Below are positions 48,744 to 56,259 of a stretch of 64,000 nucleotides of DNA, one piece after another. This stretch comes from Microbacteriaceae bacterium (GTDB lineage Bacteria > Actinomycetota > Actinomycetes > Actinomycetales > Microbacteriaceae): contig JAODMO010000006.1 in assembly GCA_025464995.1 (NCBI GenBank), positions 41,705 through 105,704 of the forward strand, in the 5' to 3' direction. Position 1 is the stretch's first letter, and every line of letters starts with the position of its first letter. Made by a program: the position numbers and the translations under genes. The notes under the pieces were generated by a model. It was not told where the DNA came from, searched no databases, and was given only the letters and a program-made list of their open reading frames with translations.

Positions 48744-48928
48744 CCGAGGTCGGCGCCCTCTTCCAGCACGGGGCCGTCGCTCGACGTGATGTCGACGGCG
48801 TCCTCGTCGTCGACGAATTCCTCGTCCGTCTGCTCGGAGTGCTGCGCGATCGTCTCATCGGTGACCTCGTCGGCGTTGCCGAAGGGGTCGTTGTCCGAGG
48901 GCAGGCTCGTCGGGTAGATGCTGCTCAT
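48740..48928 (-). CDS. Small acidic protein, 62 aa
   Basis: An AGGAG site seven bases before the ATG at 48928 supports translation. The product is strongly acidic (ADEVTDETIAQHSEQTDEEFVDDEDAVDI and VLEEGADLG) and should be disordered. It shares composition, not identity, with the acidic genes at 18104 and 33198. It converges with the CPBP gene with a shared CTAG at the stops. No function is known. Confidence 0.68.
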   Translation of the reverse strand: MSSIYPTSLPSDNDPFGNADEVTDETIAQHSEQTDEEFVDDEDAVDITSSDGPVLEEGADLG

Positions 48929-49139
48929 GGTGGGGCTCCTCGCCATCGGTGCGGAGCACCGGTTGGCCCGCGCAGGAACCAGCCAATATCGCGGCGCGGC
49001 GACGGGCAAGGGCTGACGCCGCGGTCGACCGTGGCGTAGCATCCGCGGCCTCGATGACGACAGTTGTCTACAGCGGCCCGTTCTCCACCGACCCCGATCG
49101 CCCCTCCACGTCGTCGTCCGCGGGGGTCACGATCGATTC

Positions 49140-49559
49140 ATGGATCCAATCGACCAGCGCCACGCAGGCCTCGAGCCGCTCAGCACCGACGAACTCATCG
49201 AGCGACGTGTCGCCTCGCTCGTCGGTCGGGCGCAGGGGCGACAGGTCTGGCTGCTCTTCCTGCACGCGGACGACGTGCAGTCGCCCCTCATCATGCCGGT
49301 GTCCGACGCTCCGCTCATTCCCGACGCAGCAGACCTCGACGACTGGAGGCGCGTCATCCGGGAGGCGAGCGCGGCGGTCGGGGCCTCGGCCGTCGTCGTC
49401 GTGCTCGAGAGGTACGCCGGCGACCGCCTGACCGACGCCGACCGGGCCTGGGCGCGCTTCACCGCCAACGGATGTCGCGACGCCTCCGTCGAGCTGCGCG
49501 CGGTCGTGCTCAGCCACCGCCGGGGCGTGACGCTCGTCGACCCGGGCGAGTACGCGTGA
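49140..49559 (+). CDS. Hypothetical protein, 139 aa
   Basis: The product shows conserved-looking segments RQVWLLFLHADDVQSPLIMPVS, ASAVVVVLERYAGDRLTDADRAWARF and LSHRRGVTLVDPGEYA. These suggest a real alpha-beta domain, possibly distantly related to the DUF4192-like group, though no family is assigned. The ATG at 49140 has no strong ribosome site. It converges with the glutathione peroxidase gene with a gap of one base. Confidence 0.65.
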   Translation: MDPIDQRHAGLEPLSTDELIERRVASLVGRAQGRQVWLLFLHADDVQSPLIMPVSDAPLIPDAADLDDWRRVIREASAAVGASAVVVVLERYAGDRLTDADRAWARFTANGCRDASVELRAVVLSHRRGVTLVDPGEYA

Positions 49560-49560
49560 G

Positions 49561-50046
49561 CTACGTCGAGGGCAGTGCGTCCTCGATCAGGCTGATGATC
49601 TCCGGCGCGTCGGGCTGTGTCTGCGGGCGGAAGCGGTGCACGTCTCCGCCCGGCGTGACCACGAACTTCTCGAAGTTCCAGGAGACACGGCCGGCCTTGC
49701 CGTCGGCGTCGGGAGTCTTGGTCAGCTCGGCGTAGAGCGGGTGCTGATTCTTGCCGTTGACCCGGATCTTCTCGAACATCGGGAAGGTGACGCCCCAGGT
49801 CGCGGAGCAGTATTCCGCGATCTTCTCCTCGGTGCCGAGCTCCTGCAAGAACTGATTGCTCGGAAATCCGAGGACGGTGAAACCCCTGTCGCCGTACGTC
49901 TTCTGCAGTGCTTCGAGCTTCTCGTACTGGGGCGCGAGGCCGCATCGGGAGGCCACATTCACGATCATCAACACCTTGTCGTCGAACGCGCCGAGGGAGG
50001 TGGCCTCACCCGTGATGGTGGTCAACGGAACATCGGGAATCGTCAT
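49561..50046 (-). CDS. Glutathione peroxidase-family thiol peroxidase
   Basis: The 161-residue thioredoxin-fold protein has the motifs VNVASRCGLAPQY with a peroxidatic cysteine (C35) in place of selenocysteine, LGFPSNQFLQELG and VSWNFEKFVV. It lacks the second cysteine at the usual resolving place only partly: one cysteine occurs in EYCSATWG, which could serve. It reduces hydroperoxides with thioredoxin or mycothiol as donor by inference. The ATG at 50046 fits family length. Confidence 0.92.
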   Translation of the reverse strand: MTIPDVPLTTITGEATSLGAFDDKVLMIVNVASRCGLAPQYEKLEALQKTYGDRGFTVLGFPSNQFLQELGTEEKIAEYCSATWGVTFPMFEKIRVNGKNQHPLYAELTKTPDADGKAGRVSWNFEKFVVTPGGDVHRFRPQTQPDAPEIISLIEDALPST

Positions 50047-50104
50047 GTTGCCGACACTACGCCGAGACCGTGGGCGCGCGCTGGGCGTCGCGCGGCCCGG
50101 GAGG

Positions 50105-52243
50105 CTAAGCGCGGAGGGCGAGCGCGAACGGCAGCACGGCGGACGCACCCGCGCGCCGCAGCGCCCGTCCGGCCACGGTCACGCTCCATCGGCTGTCGAC
50201 GAGGTCGTCCACGAGGAGCACCGGGCGACCGGCGAACGCGTCTGCCTCGAGCCCGTCCGTGCCGAAGCGATCCCACACGCCGGCCAGGCGGTACGCGCTG
50301 TTGCCGCCCGCTTCCCCCGCGGGGCCGCCGTTCTCCATCGAGAGGGCGCCGAGGTACGGCAGGCGTCCGGCGGAGGAGAGTCCGGTCGCTATCGATTCGA
50401 CGAGCAGCGGATGGCGGCGAGAGGGCACGCTCACGATGGCGACGGGCCGCTCCTCCCACCCCCAGGCGGCGAGCACCCGCACACACGCGGCGATCATGGC
50501 GGGTGACGCCGGCGCATCGGCGGCGCCCGGCGCGAAGGCCTCACGCAGCGCGCCGCCCCAGCCGAGGTCGGTCAGTCGGGCGAGGGCACGGCCCGGGGCC
50601 GTGCGCTCGCCCACGGCGATGTTGCCCTTGACCTCCACGCCGAGGTTCGCCATGCCGTTCGGCCATTGTGCGCGCGGCTCGATGGCGACGCCGACACGGT
50701 CGAGCGACCGCGCGGCGACGGTCGAGGCATCCGCTTGGATGTCTGCCGCGAACCAGGCGCCCGCGCAGTTGTCGCACCGGCCACACGGTACCGCGGTCTC
50801 GTCGTCGAGCGCGCGCTGCAGGAACTCCATGCGGCATCCGCTCTCCCCGGACGGCAGCGCCTCGTAGTCGAGCATCGACTGCTGTTCCAGCTCGCGTGCG
50901 GCGGCGATGCGCTCGTACCGCTCCGCGTCGTACGTCCACGGTTGGCCCGTGGCAATCCAGCCGCCCTGCACCTTGCGCACGGCACCGTCGACGTCGAGCA
51001 CCTTGAGCAGCAGCTCGAGCGGGGTGCGACGCAGGTCGACCCGCGCCTCGAGGGCAGGCGTCGACAGGGGGGTGGAACCGAGCTCGTCGATGACCGCGAG
51101 CGCCTTCGCACGGTTGGGCATCGACGCGGTCGCGAAGTAGTTCCAGATCGCCTCGTCCTCCGTGCCGGGCAGCAACAGCACGTCGGCGTTGTCGGTCGCG
51201 CGCCCGGCTCTGCCGACCTGCTGGTAGTAGGCGACGGGGGAGGAGGGCGCGCCGAGGTGCAGCACGAACCCGAGGTCGGGCTTGTCGAAACCCATGCCGA
51301 GCGCGCTCGTGGCGACGAGCGCCTTCACCTCATTGGCCTTCAGCCTGCCCTCGAGCTGCTCGCGCTCCACCGTGTCGGTGCGCCCGGTGTAGGCGTGCAC
51401 CTCGTGCCCCGCCTCGCGCAGCAGGCGCGCCGTGTCTTCCGCCGCCGAGACGGTGAGGGCGTAGATGATGCCGCTGCCGGGCAGCTCGGCGAGGTGGCTG
51501 AGGAGCCACGCAAGCCGCGCCTGGGCGGACGGGAGCCGGAGCACCCCGAGGCGCAGCGACGCCCGGGCGAGCGGGCCACGGATGGTGAGCACGTCGGTCG
51601 CGTGGGCCTCGCCCGTAGGCGCCTCGCCCGTATACGCCGACAGCTGCTCCGCGACATCCGCCACCACCCGGCTGTTGGCGGTCGCCGTCGTGGCGAGCAC
51701 GGGGATGCCGTCGGGAAGCTCGGCGATGAGGTCACGCAGGCGGCGGTAGTCGGGCCGGAAGTCGTGACCCCAGTCGGAGATGCAGTGCGCCTCGTCGACC
51801 ACGAGCAGGCCAGCCCGCGACACGAGCGTGGGAAGCTGCTCGTCGCGGAACGACGGATTGTTGAGCCGCTCGGGCGACACGAGGAGCACGTCGACCTCGT
51901 CGTCGCGCAGCTTCTGCAGCACGGCGGCCCACTCGTGTGCGTTCGACGAGTTGATCGAGACCGCGCGCACCCCGGCTCGCGCCGCCGCGCCGACCTGGTC
52001 GCGCATGAGGGCGAGCAGGGGGGAGACGAGGATGGTGGGACCGGCGCCTCGCTGCCGCAACAGCAGTGTCGCCACGAAGTAGACGGCCGACTTGCCCCAA
52101 CCGGTGCGCTGCACCACGAGCGCCCGCCGCCGGTCGTCGACGAGCGCGGCGATGGCCTCGAACTGGCCGTCGTGGAAGTCGGCGTCGTCGCGGCCGACGA
52201 GGGTGCGCAGTACGGCGAGGGCAGAGCTGCGGGTGTCCGTCAT
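50105..52243 (-). CDS. RecQ-like helicase with C-terminal phosphoribosyltransferase-like domain
   Basis: The 712-residue protein has a RecQ helicase core: QRTGWGKSAVYF (Walker A), DEAHCISDWGHDFRPDYRRL, motif VI QVGRAGR and a four-cysteine zinc site around CRMEFL, CGRCDNCAG. Instead of an HRDC domain it ends with VLLVDDLVDSRWSVTVAGRALRRAGA, the PRPP-loop pattern of a phosphoribosyltransferase. This architecture is known in Actinobacteria, but its reaction is not. The ATG at 52243 is close to an AAGG. It is divergent from the J-domain-NERD gene. Confidence 0.9.
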   Translation of the reverse strand: MTDTRSSALAVLRTLVGRDDADFHDGQFEAIAALVDDRRRALVVQRTGWGKSAVYFVATLLLRQRGAGPTILVSPLLALMRDQVGAAARAGVRAVSINSSNAHEWAAVLQKLRDDEVDVLLVSPERLNNPSFRDEQLPTLVSRAGLLVVDEAHCISDWGHDFRPDYRRLRDLIAELPDGIPVLATTATANSRVVADVAEQLSAYTGEAPTGEAHATDVLTIRGPLARASLRLGVLRLPSAQARLAWLLSHLAELPGSGIIYALTVSAAEDTARLLREAGHEVHAYTGRTDTVEREQLEGRLKANEVKALVATSALGMGFDKPDLGFVLHLGAPSSPVAYYQQVGRAGRATDNADVLLLPGTEDEAIWNYFATASMPNRAKALAVIDELGSTPLSTPALEARVDLRRTPLELLLKVLDVDGAVRKVQGGWIATGQPWTYDAERYERIAAARELEQQSMLDYEALPSGESGCRMEFLQRALDDETAVPCGRCDNCAGAWFAADIQADASTVAARSLDRVGVAIEPRAQWPNGMANLGVEVKGNIAVGERTAPGRALARLTDLGWGGALREAFAPGAADAPASPAMIAACVRVLAAWGWEERPVAIVSVPSRRHPLLVESIATGLSSAGRLPYLGALSMENGGPAGEAGGNSAYRLAGVWDRFGTDGLEADAFAGRPVLLVDDLVDSRWSVTVAGRALRRAGASAVLPFALALRA

Positions 52244-52400
52244 CCTTACAGCCTGACAGGTGCGACCGACGCCGGTGCGCACGCGAGCGCGGCGGTGCGT
52301 GCGCGCCACGGACGCCCTGCGCGCACGGAGCATGCCCGCAGCATCCATTGGGTATCGTTCGTACTGGCCCCGCAGCCCCCGCACACCACGAAAGCAATCG

Positions 52401-53327
52401 ATGCCCGACAGCCCCATCTCGGCGACACCCTATGAGGTGCTCGGTGTGGACCCGAGCGCGTCGCACGACGAACTGCGTCGCGCCTACCGCCGGCTCGCGC
52501 GGGAGACCCACCCCGACACGGGAGGCAGCTCGGCCCGGTTCGTCGCCGTCCAACTCGCGTGGGAGCGCATCGGTACGCCGGAGGACCGCGCCGCATACGA
52601 CCGCGGGCGCCCCTCTTCCCACGCCCCGGCGGAGCACTCGCCCTGGGCCGCGCCGAGTTCCCGCCCGCCGTCCCGCGACACCCGCCCACCCGCCCGCTCC
52701 TACGGCCATCCGGGCGGCTGGCGCCGCGAACGCTACCTCGGGCTCATGCGCGAGTGGGTCGGCATCGGCGTTCCACTGCCCGACCCCTACGACCCTGCGC
52801 TCGTGCGCGGAGCTCCGAGGGAGATCCGCCACCTCCTCGCCGACGCCCTCGCCGAGGAGGCCACGGCTCGCACCATCTCCGAGCTCGGCATCGGGTACAC
52901 CGTCTGGCACGACGTCTCGACGGGCTACCCCGACGAGAAGATCGACCACGTCGTGCTCGGCGCGACCGGCCTCTTCGCCATCCTCTCCGAGGACTTCGGC
53001 GGGCCCGTGCGCGTCAAGGGCGGCGAGCTGATCGGCGAGGCGCTCGGCGGCGAACGCCCGATGAACAGTCTGGGGCACCGGGCGAAGGCGCTCTCGCGCA
53101 GCCTGCGTCTCAAGTTCTCCGGGCTCGTCATCGTGGTGCCCGACGACGACCTCGCCGAACCGGTCATCGACCTGGGTCGCATCCGGGGCGCTGCGGCCGC
53201 GGTGACCCGTCACTCCTACCTGCCCGCGCTCCTGCGCGAGGGGCTGCCGGGGTCCGCTCTCAGCGGCGGCAACGAGGTCTTCGACGTCCGCACGAGGCTG
53301 CTCGCCGGCATCCGCTTCGTCGAATAG
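52401..53327 (+). CDS. J-domain plus NERD-like domain protein
   Basis: The 308-residue protein opens with a J domain (TPYEVLGVDPSASHDELRRAYRRLARETHPDTGG; HPD present at HPDT), then a proline-rich linker with HAPAEHSPWAAPSSRPPS, then a NERD-like nuclease-related domain (DEKIDHVVLGATGLFAILSEDFGGP with the typical IDHVV strand and a lysine further on). NERD domains occur in putative nucleases and DNA-processing proteins. It is divergent from the RecQ-like helicase. Coupling a chaperone recruiter to a nuclease fold is the unusual point; activity is unproven. Confidence 0.8.
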   Translation: MPDSPISATPYEVLGVDPSASHDELRRAYRRLARETHPDTGGSSARFVAVQLAWERIGTPEDRAAYDRGRPSSHAPAEHSPWAAPSSRPPSRDTRPPARSYGHPGGWRRERYLGLMREWVGIGVPLPDPYDPALVRGAPREIRHLLADALAEEATARTISELGIGYTVWHDVSTGYPDEKIDHVVLGATGLFAILSEDFGGPVRVKGGELIGEALGGERPMNSLGHRAKALSRSLRLKFSGLVIVVPDDDLAEPVIDLGRIRGAAAAVTRHSYLPALLREGLPGSALSGGNEVFDVRTRLLAGIRFVE

Positions 53328-53343
53328 CGCGGCGGCACGCGCG

Positions 53344-53619
53344 CTAACCGACGTCGAAGCGGGTGTCTCCGCGCGGCACCACGTCGCGCACCTCGACGCC
53401 GCCCACCTCGGCGAAGGGCGGTCCGACGCGCAACCACGACACGAGCTCGTCGACCGCGGCCGGGGCTCCCTCCGCCTCGACGTCGACCGAACCGTCCGTC
53501 CGGTTGCGGGCGAAGCCGGCCAGCGCGAGGCGTTGCGCCTGCTCGCGTGTCGCCCAGCGAAACCCGACGCCCTGTACCCTGCCGCTCACGACAGCCGCCC
53601 GTCGCACCATCTCCGCCAT
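53344..53619 (-). CDS. acyP: Acylphosphatase
   Basis: The 91-residue protein has the acylphosphatase pattern with VSGRVQGVGFRWATREQAQRL, where the arginine in GFR binds phosphate, and GFARNRTDGSVDVEAEG with the asparagine of the catalytic site. It hydrolyses acyl phosphates such as 1,3-bisphosphoglycerate. Length is exactly that of the family. Its neighbours are unrelated and it appears single. Confidence 0.93.
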   Translation of the reverse strand: MAEMVRRAAVVSGRVQGVGFRWATREQAQRLALAGFARNRTDGSVDVEAEGAPAAVDELVSWLRVGPPFAEVGGVEVRDVVPRGDTRFDVG

Positions 53620-53713
53620 GGCGCCACGCTACCGCTCACCGGCGGGGCGCGCCTCGTCGAAAACGGTCTGGACACGGGACCCAAACTGCCATGGTTCGCC
53701 CATACGACCGTCG

Positions 53714-53719
53714 TAGACT
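53714..53719 (+). promoter_or_regulatory. Candidate -10 box of the EEP gene
   Basis: TAGACT is a typical actinobacterial -10 sequence. A weak -35 candidate (TGGTTC, 53692-53697) lies 16 bases before it. Transcription would start near 53726 and give a leader of about 39 bases that holds the GGAG at 53754-53757. Confidence 0.4.
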
Positions 53720-53764
53720 GCTCCAGTCAGACCAGATGCATGACCGGCACAACGGAGTACAGAC

Positions 53765-54451
53765 ATCAAAATCGTCAGCTACAACCTTCGAAAGAATGCG
53801 GCAAGCGACGAGCTCGCTGCCCTCATCGACACCTACGAACTCGACCTCCTGTGCCTCCAGGAGTGCGACACGAACCTGCTGCCCGCAGAGTTCGACGGCA
53901 TGAGACTCGCGGATGCGACGAAACTCAACCGGCTCGGGCTGGCGATCTACTACCGTCCCGATCGTTTCACCCCGCTCGACACCCAGACGTTCGAACTCAA
54001 GAAGTCGCTGCACGACCGCATCGCGGCCCCCGCCCACGAGCGCCTCATCGGCACACGCTTCTTCGACGACGAGACGGGCAGCGAGTTCACAGCAGCCTCG
54101 TTCCATGCGGCGCCGCTCACCGCGAGCAACTCCCTTCGGCGCAACCAGATCAAGGCGGCCCACGTGGCGCTGCGTCAGATGGGCGACGACCTGCCGATGG
54201 TGATGGTGGGCGACTACAACTACCCGCTCTTCCAGCGCGGCCTCGGTCGGCACATCACGAAGTCCGGCTACGACCTCTCGCTGAGCGACCGTCGCACCTA
54301 CACGCGCTACAAGATCTTCACCGGGCACTTCGACTTCGTCACGAGCGTCGGCATGACGATCGACAGCGTCGAGACCCTGCCCATCGGAGCGTCGGACCAC
54401 CTGCCGATCCTCGTGAACGCGACGTCGATCGCCAAGCAGCAGGCCGCCTAG
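53765..54451 (+). CDS. Endonuclease/exonuclease/phosphatase family protein with an apparent ATC start
   Basis: The frame reads IKIVSYNLRKNA, then LLCLQECDTNLLP, and later MVGDYNYPLF and GASDHLPILV. These are the EEP motifs: asparagine in SYN, glutamate in LQE, DYN, and the SDH end. No ATG, GTG or TTG exists between an upstream in-frame stop (53741-53743) and SYN, while GGAG lies seven bases before ATC at 53765. The first standard start, ATG at 53900, would delete the N-terminal catalytic residues. Either AUC starts translation or a frameshift is present. Substrate unknown; 228 residues. Confidence 0.72.
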   Translation: MKIVSYNLRKNAASDELAALIDTYELDLLCLQECDTNLLPAEFDGMRLADATKLNRLGLAIYYRPDRFTPLDTQTFELKKSLHDRIAAPAHERLIGTRFFDDETGSEFTAASFHAAPLTASNSLRRNQIKAAHVALRQMGDDLPMVMVGDYNYPLFQRGLGRHITKSGYDLSLSDRRTYTRYKIFTGHFDFVTSVGMTIDSVETLPIGASDHLPILVNATSIAKQQAA

Positions 54452-54489
54452 GCAGCCGGAGACGCTGGGCACGTGAAGGCGCACACACG

Positions 54490-54523
54490 AATGACCCCGG
54501 CGGATCGCTCCGCCGGGGTCATT
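54490..54523 (+). terminator. Strong intrinsic-type hairpin after the EEP gene
   Basis: AATGACCCCGGCGGA pairs perfectly with TCCGCCGGGGTCATT around a TCGC loop, a 15-bp stem. It lies 39 bases behind the stop codon. No long T run follows, but the stem is perfect and GC rich. It may work in both directions. Confidence 0.88.
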
Positions 54524-54625
54524 CTGCCCTGGTCAACACCAGGCCCTGCTGTCTCAAACAGGATGCCAGTCTAACCGGGATCGGGAACAAGGAACCCGCG
54601 CGACTGGCCATCGCCGTCGAGGTTC

Positions 54626-55180
54626 TCAGCGACGGAACATCCTGAGCGTCGTCTCGAAGAGTCCGTTGACCGGACGCTGCTGTTCACCCTGCTGGGCACC
54701 CATCACAATGAGCACGGCGGTCAGAACAGGCGTCGTCCACTGCAGGACCTTCTGGATCCGCTGGGCGCCGCTCAAGGTCGAGGACGAGGTGTGGCCCGGT
54801 TCCGTGACACCCGAGGCTCCTTCGTCCGCGTGGTCGCTCATCGTCTTTCCCGCGAGTCCCGAGGCGAGGGTCGACGCGCCCGCCAGTCCCGTGATGACGA
54901 GCTTGATCCAGGTGTTCGTGCGGCTCTCCTGCTGGTTGGCGAGGCGCGTCTTGTTGCCGAGGATCAGACCGATACCGCCGACGCCGTGAACGACGATAGC
55001 GGCCAGCTGCACCGGCGCCCACTTCGCCCACCCGGCGGAGGAGATGGTAAGGCGTTCCGCGGGGCTCGACGCTGTCGCCGCCCCTCCGTTGAGTCCCACG
55101 GCTCCCATCAGGTTGCCGCCGAACCAGGCGGCCAGGCCGATGTCGTGCATGCTGCGTACGAGGGTGTTGCGTCCTGACAT
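54626..55180 (-). CDS. Membrane protein of unknown function, 184 aa
   Basis: The product has four to five hydrophobic parts, with AAWFGGNLMGAVGLNG near the start, LAAIVVHGVGGIGLILGN, KLVITGLAGASTLASGLAG and VLQWTTPVLTAVLIVMGAQQGEQQ before the basic end. The ATG at 55180 is chosen since the upstream 78 codons are unlike a protein. No family was recognised; the glycine-rich helices resemble small actinobacterial membrane proteins of the DoxX-like size class without its motifs. Confidence 0.68.
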   Translation of the reverse strand: MSGRNTLVRSMHDIGLAAWFGGNLMGAVGLNGGAATASSPAERLTISSAGWAKWAPVQLAAIVVHGVGGIGLILGNKTRLANQQESRTNTWIKLVITGLAGASTLASGLAGKTMSDHADEGASGVTEPGHTSSSTLSGAQRIQKVLQWTTPVLTAVLIVMGAQQGEQQRPVNGLFETTLRMFRR

Positions 55181-55343
55181 GATGCTGTCGCTTTCTAGTA
55201 GCCCGGCGATGACCTGGACGTCATTGCTCCCGACCGACGCTACGCTCGCCCGCGTTTTAGCGAACGGGGTTGACCTGACCGCCGCGCGCCCTCTCGCGGC
55301 GCCGGTTCGCCCGTTCTGCGTCGATCGGGGAGAGACTGGGGGA

Positions 55344-56165
55344 GTGCAGACGTTTCTCCCCTTCGCCGACTTCGCCGAGAGCGCGCGCGTCTTGGATCCG
55401 GCACGGCTGGGCAAGCAACGCGTCGAGGCGTTGCAGGTGCTCCGCGCGATCGTGCTGCCTGCCTACGGGTGGCAGAGTCACCCCGCGATGCAGATGTGGC
55501 GCGGATATGTGCCCGCGCTCACCCGCTACGCGCTCGACATGGTGGATGAGTGGACGTTCCGGGGCCACGCGGACACCACACGCCCCCTGATCTCAGAGTT
55601 CGCCCCCGAAGCGGAGGAGCACGGCACGCACCTCGCCCTTCCCTCGTGGCTCGGCAATGAGGCCCTGCACTTGAGCCACCGCTCCAATCTCGTGCGGAAG
55701 GCGCCCGAGTTCTACGCCCCGCTCTTCCCCGGGGTGCCCGACGATCTGCCCTATGTCTGGCCCGGACCGGACGACCAACCTCCCTCGGCTGCTGCGAGCA
55801 CGAGCGCGCCTGCCTCGGCGCCTCTCACAATCCTGCGGCCGCGCAATGCGGGCGAATTCGAGAAGTGGATGTCGCGGAGCAGCGTCTCCCTCGGCGAGCT
55901 GTCTCCGCGCGGCAGGCGGTCGGCGAAGTGGACGGCCCAGCTGGAGTCCTTCGCGGCGCTCCGACCCGGTGCGCCGATCGCCGTGCTGACCGTCGGGGGT
56001 GAAAACCTCATCCGCGGAACCGTCGGCGCTCCTCTCGTGGCCTCCGAGGATGAGACGGGAGAGCCTGTGCTCGAGCTGCCGGTGGAGTTCGGGGGCGAGA
56101 TTCCACGGCGCGCCTTCCCGTATCCGGCGCTGCTCCAGGATCCGCGGACGGTGTTCTCCGTCTGA
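55344..56165 (+). CDS. MSMEG_6728-family protein
   Basis: The GTG at 55344 has a run of G before it. The 273-residue protein starts QTFLPFADFAESARVLDPARLGKQRVEALQVLRAI, then GWQSHPAMQMWRGY and LPSWLGNEALHLSHRSNLVRK. This matches the MSMEG_6728 family, whose fold is like that of pyrimidine dimer glycosylase, but no activity is assigned to most members. The C-terminal 100 residues form a second beta-rich part with FGGEIPRRAFPYP. A DNA-repair role is an inference from the fold. Confidence 0.82.
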   Translation: MQTFLPFADFAESARVLDPARLGKQRVEALQVLRAIVLPAYGWQSHPAMQMWRGYVPALTRYALDMVDEWTFRGHADTTRPLISEFAPEAEEHGTHLALPSWLGNEALHLSHRSNLVRKAPEFYAPLFPGVPDDLPYVWPGPDDQPPSAAASTSAPASAPLTILRPRNAGEFEKWMSRSSVSLGELSPRGRRSAKWTAQLESFAALRPGAPIAVLTVGGENLIRGTVGAPLVASEDETGEPVLELPVEFGGEIPRRAFPYPALLQDPRTVFSV

Positions 56166-56259
56166 CCTCCGCCGAGGCGCGTTCCGTGGTCGACGGAAGG
56201 CGGTGGCGGTACATTGAGTGCCGCCGCAACACCTTATCCACCCAATGTCGGGAGCCATC

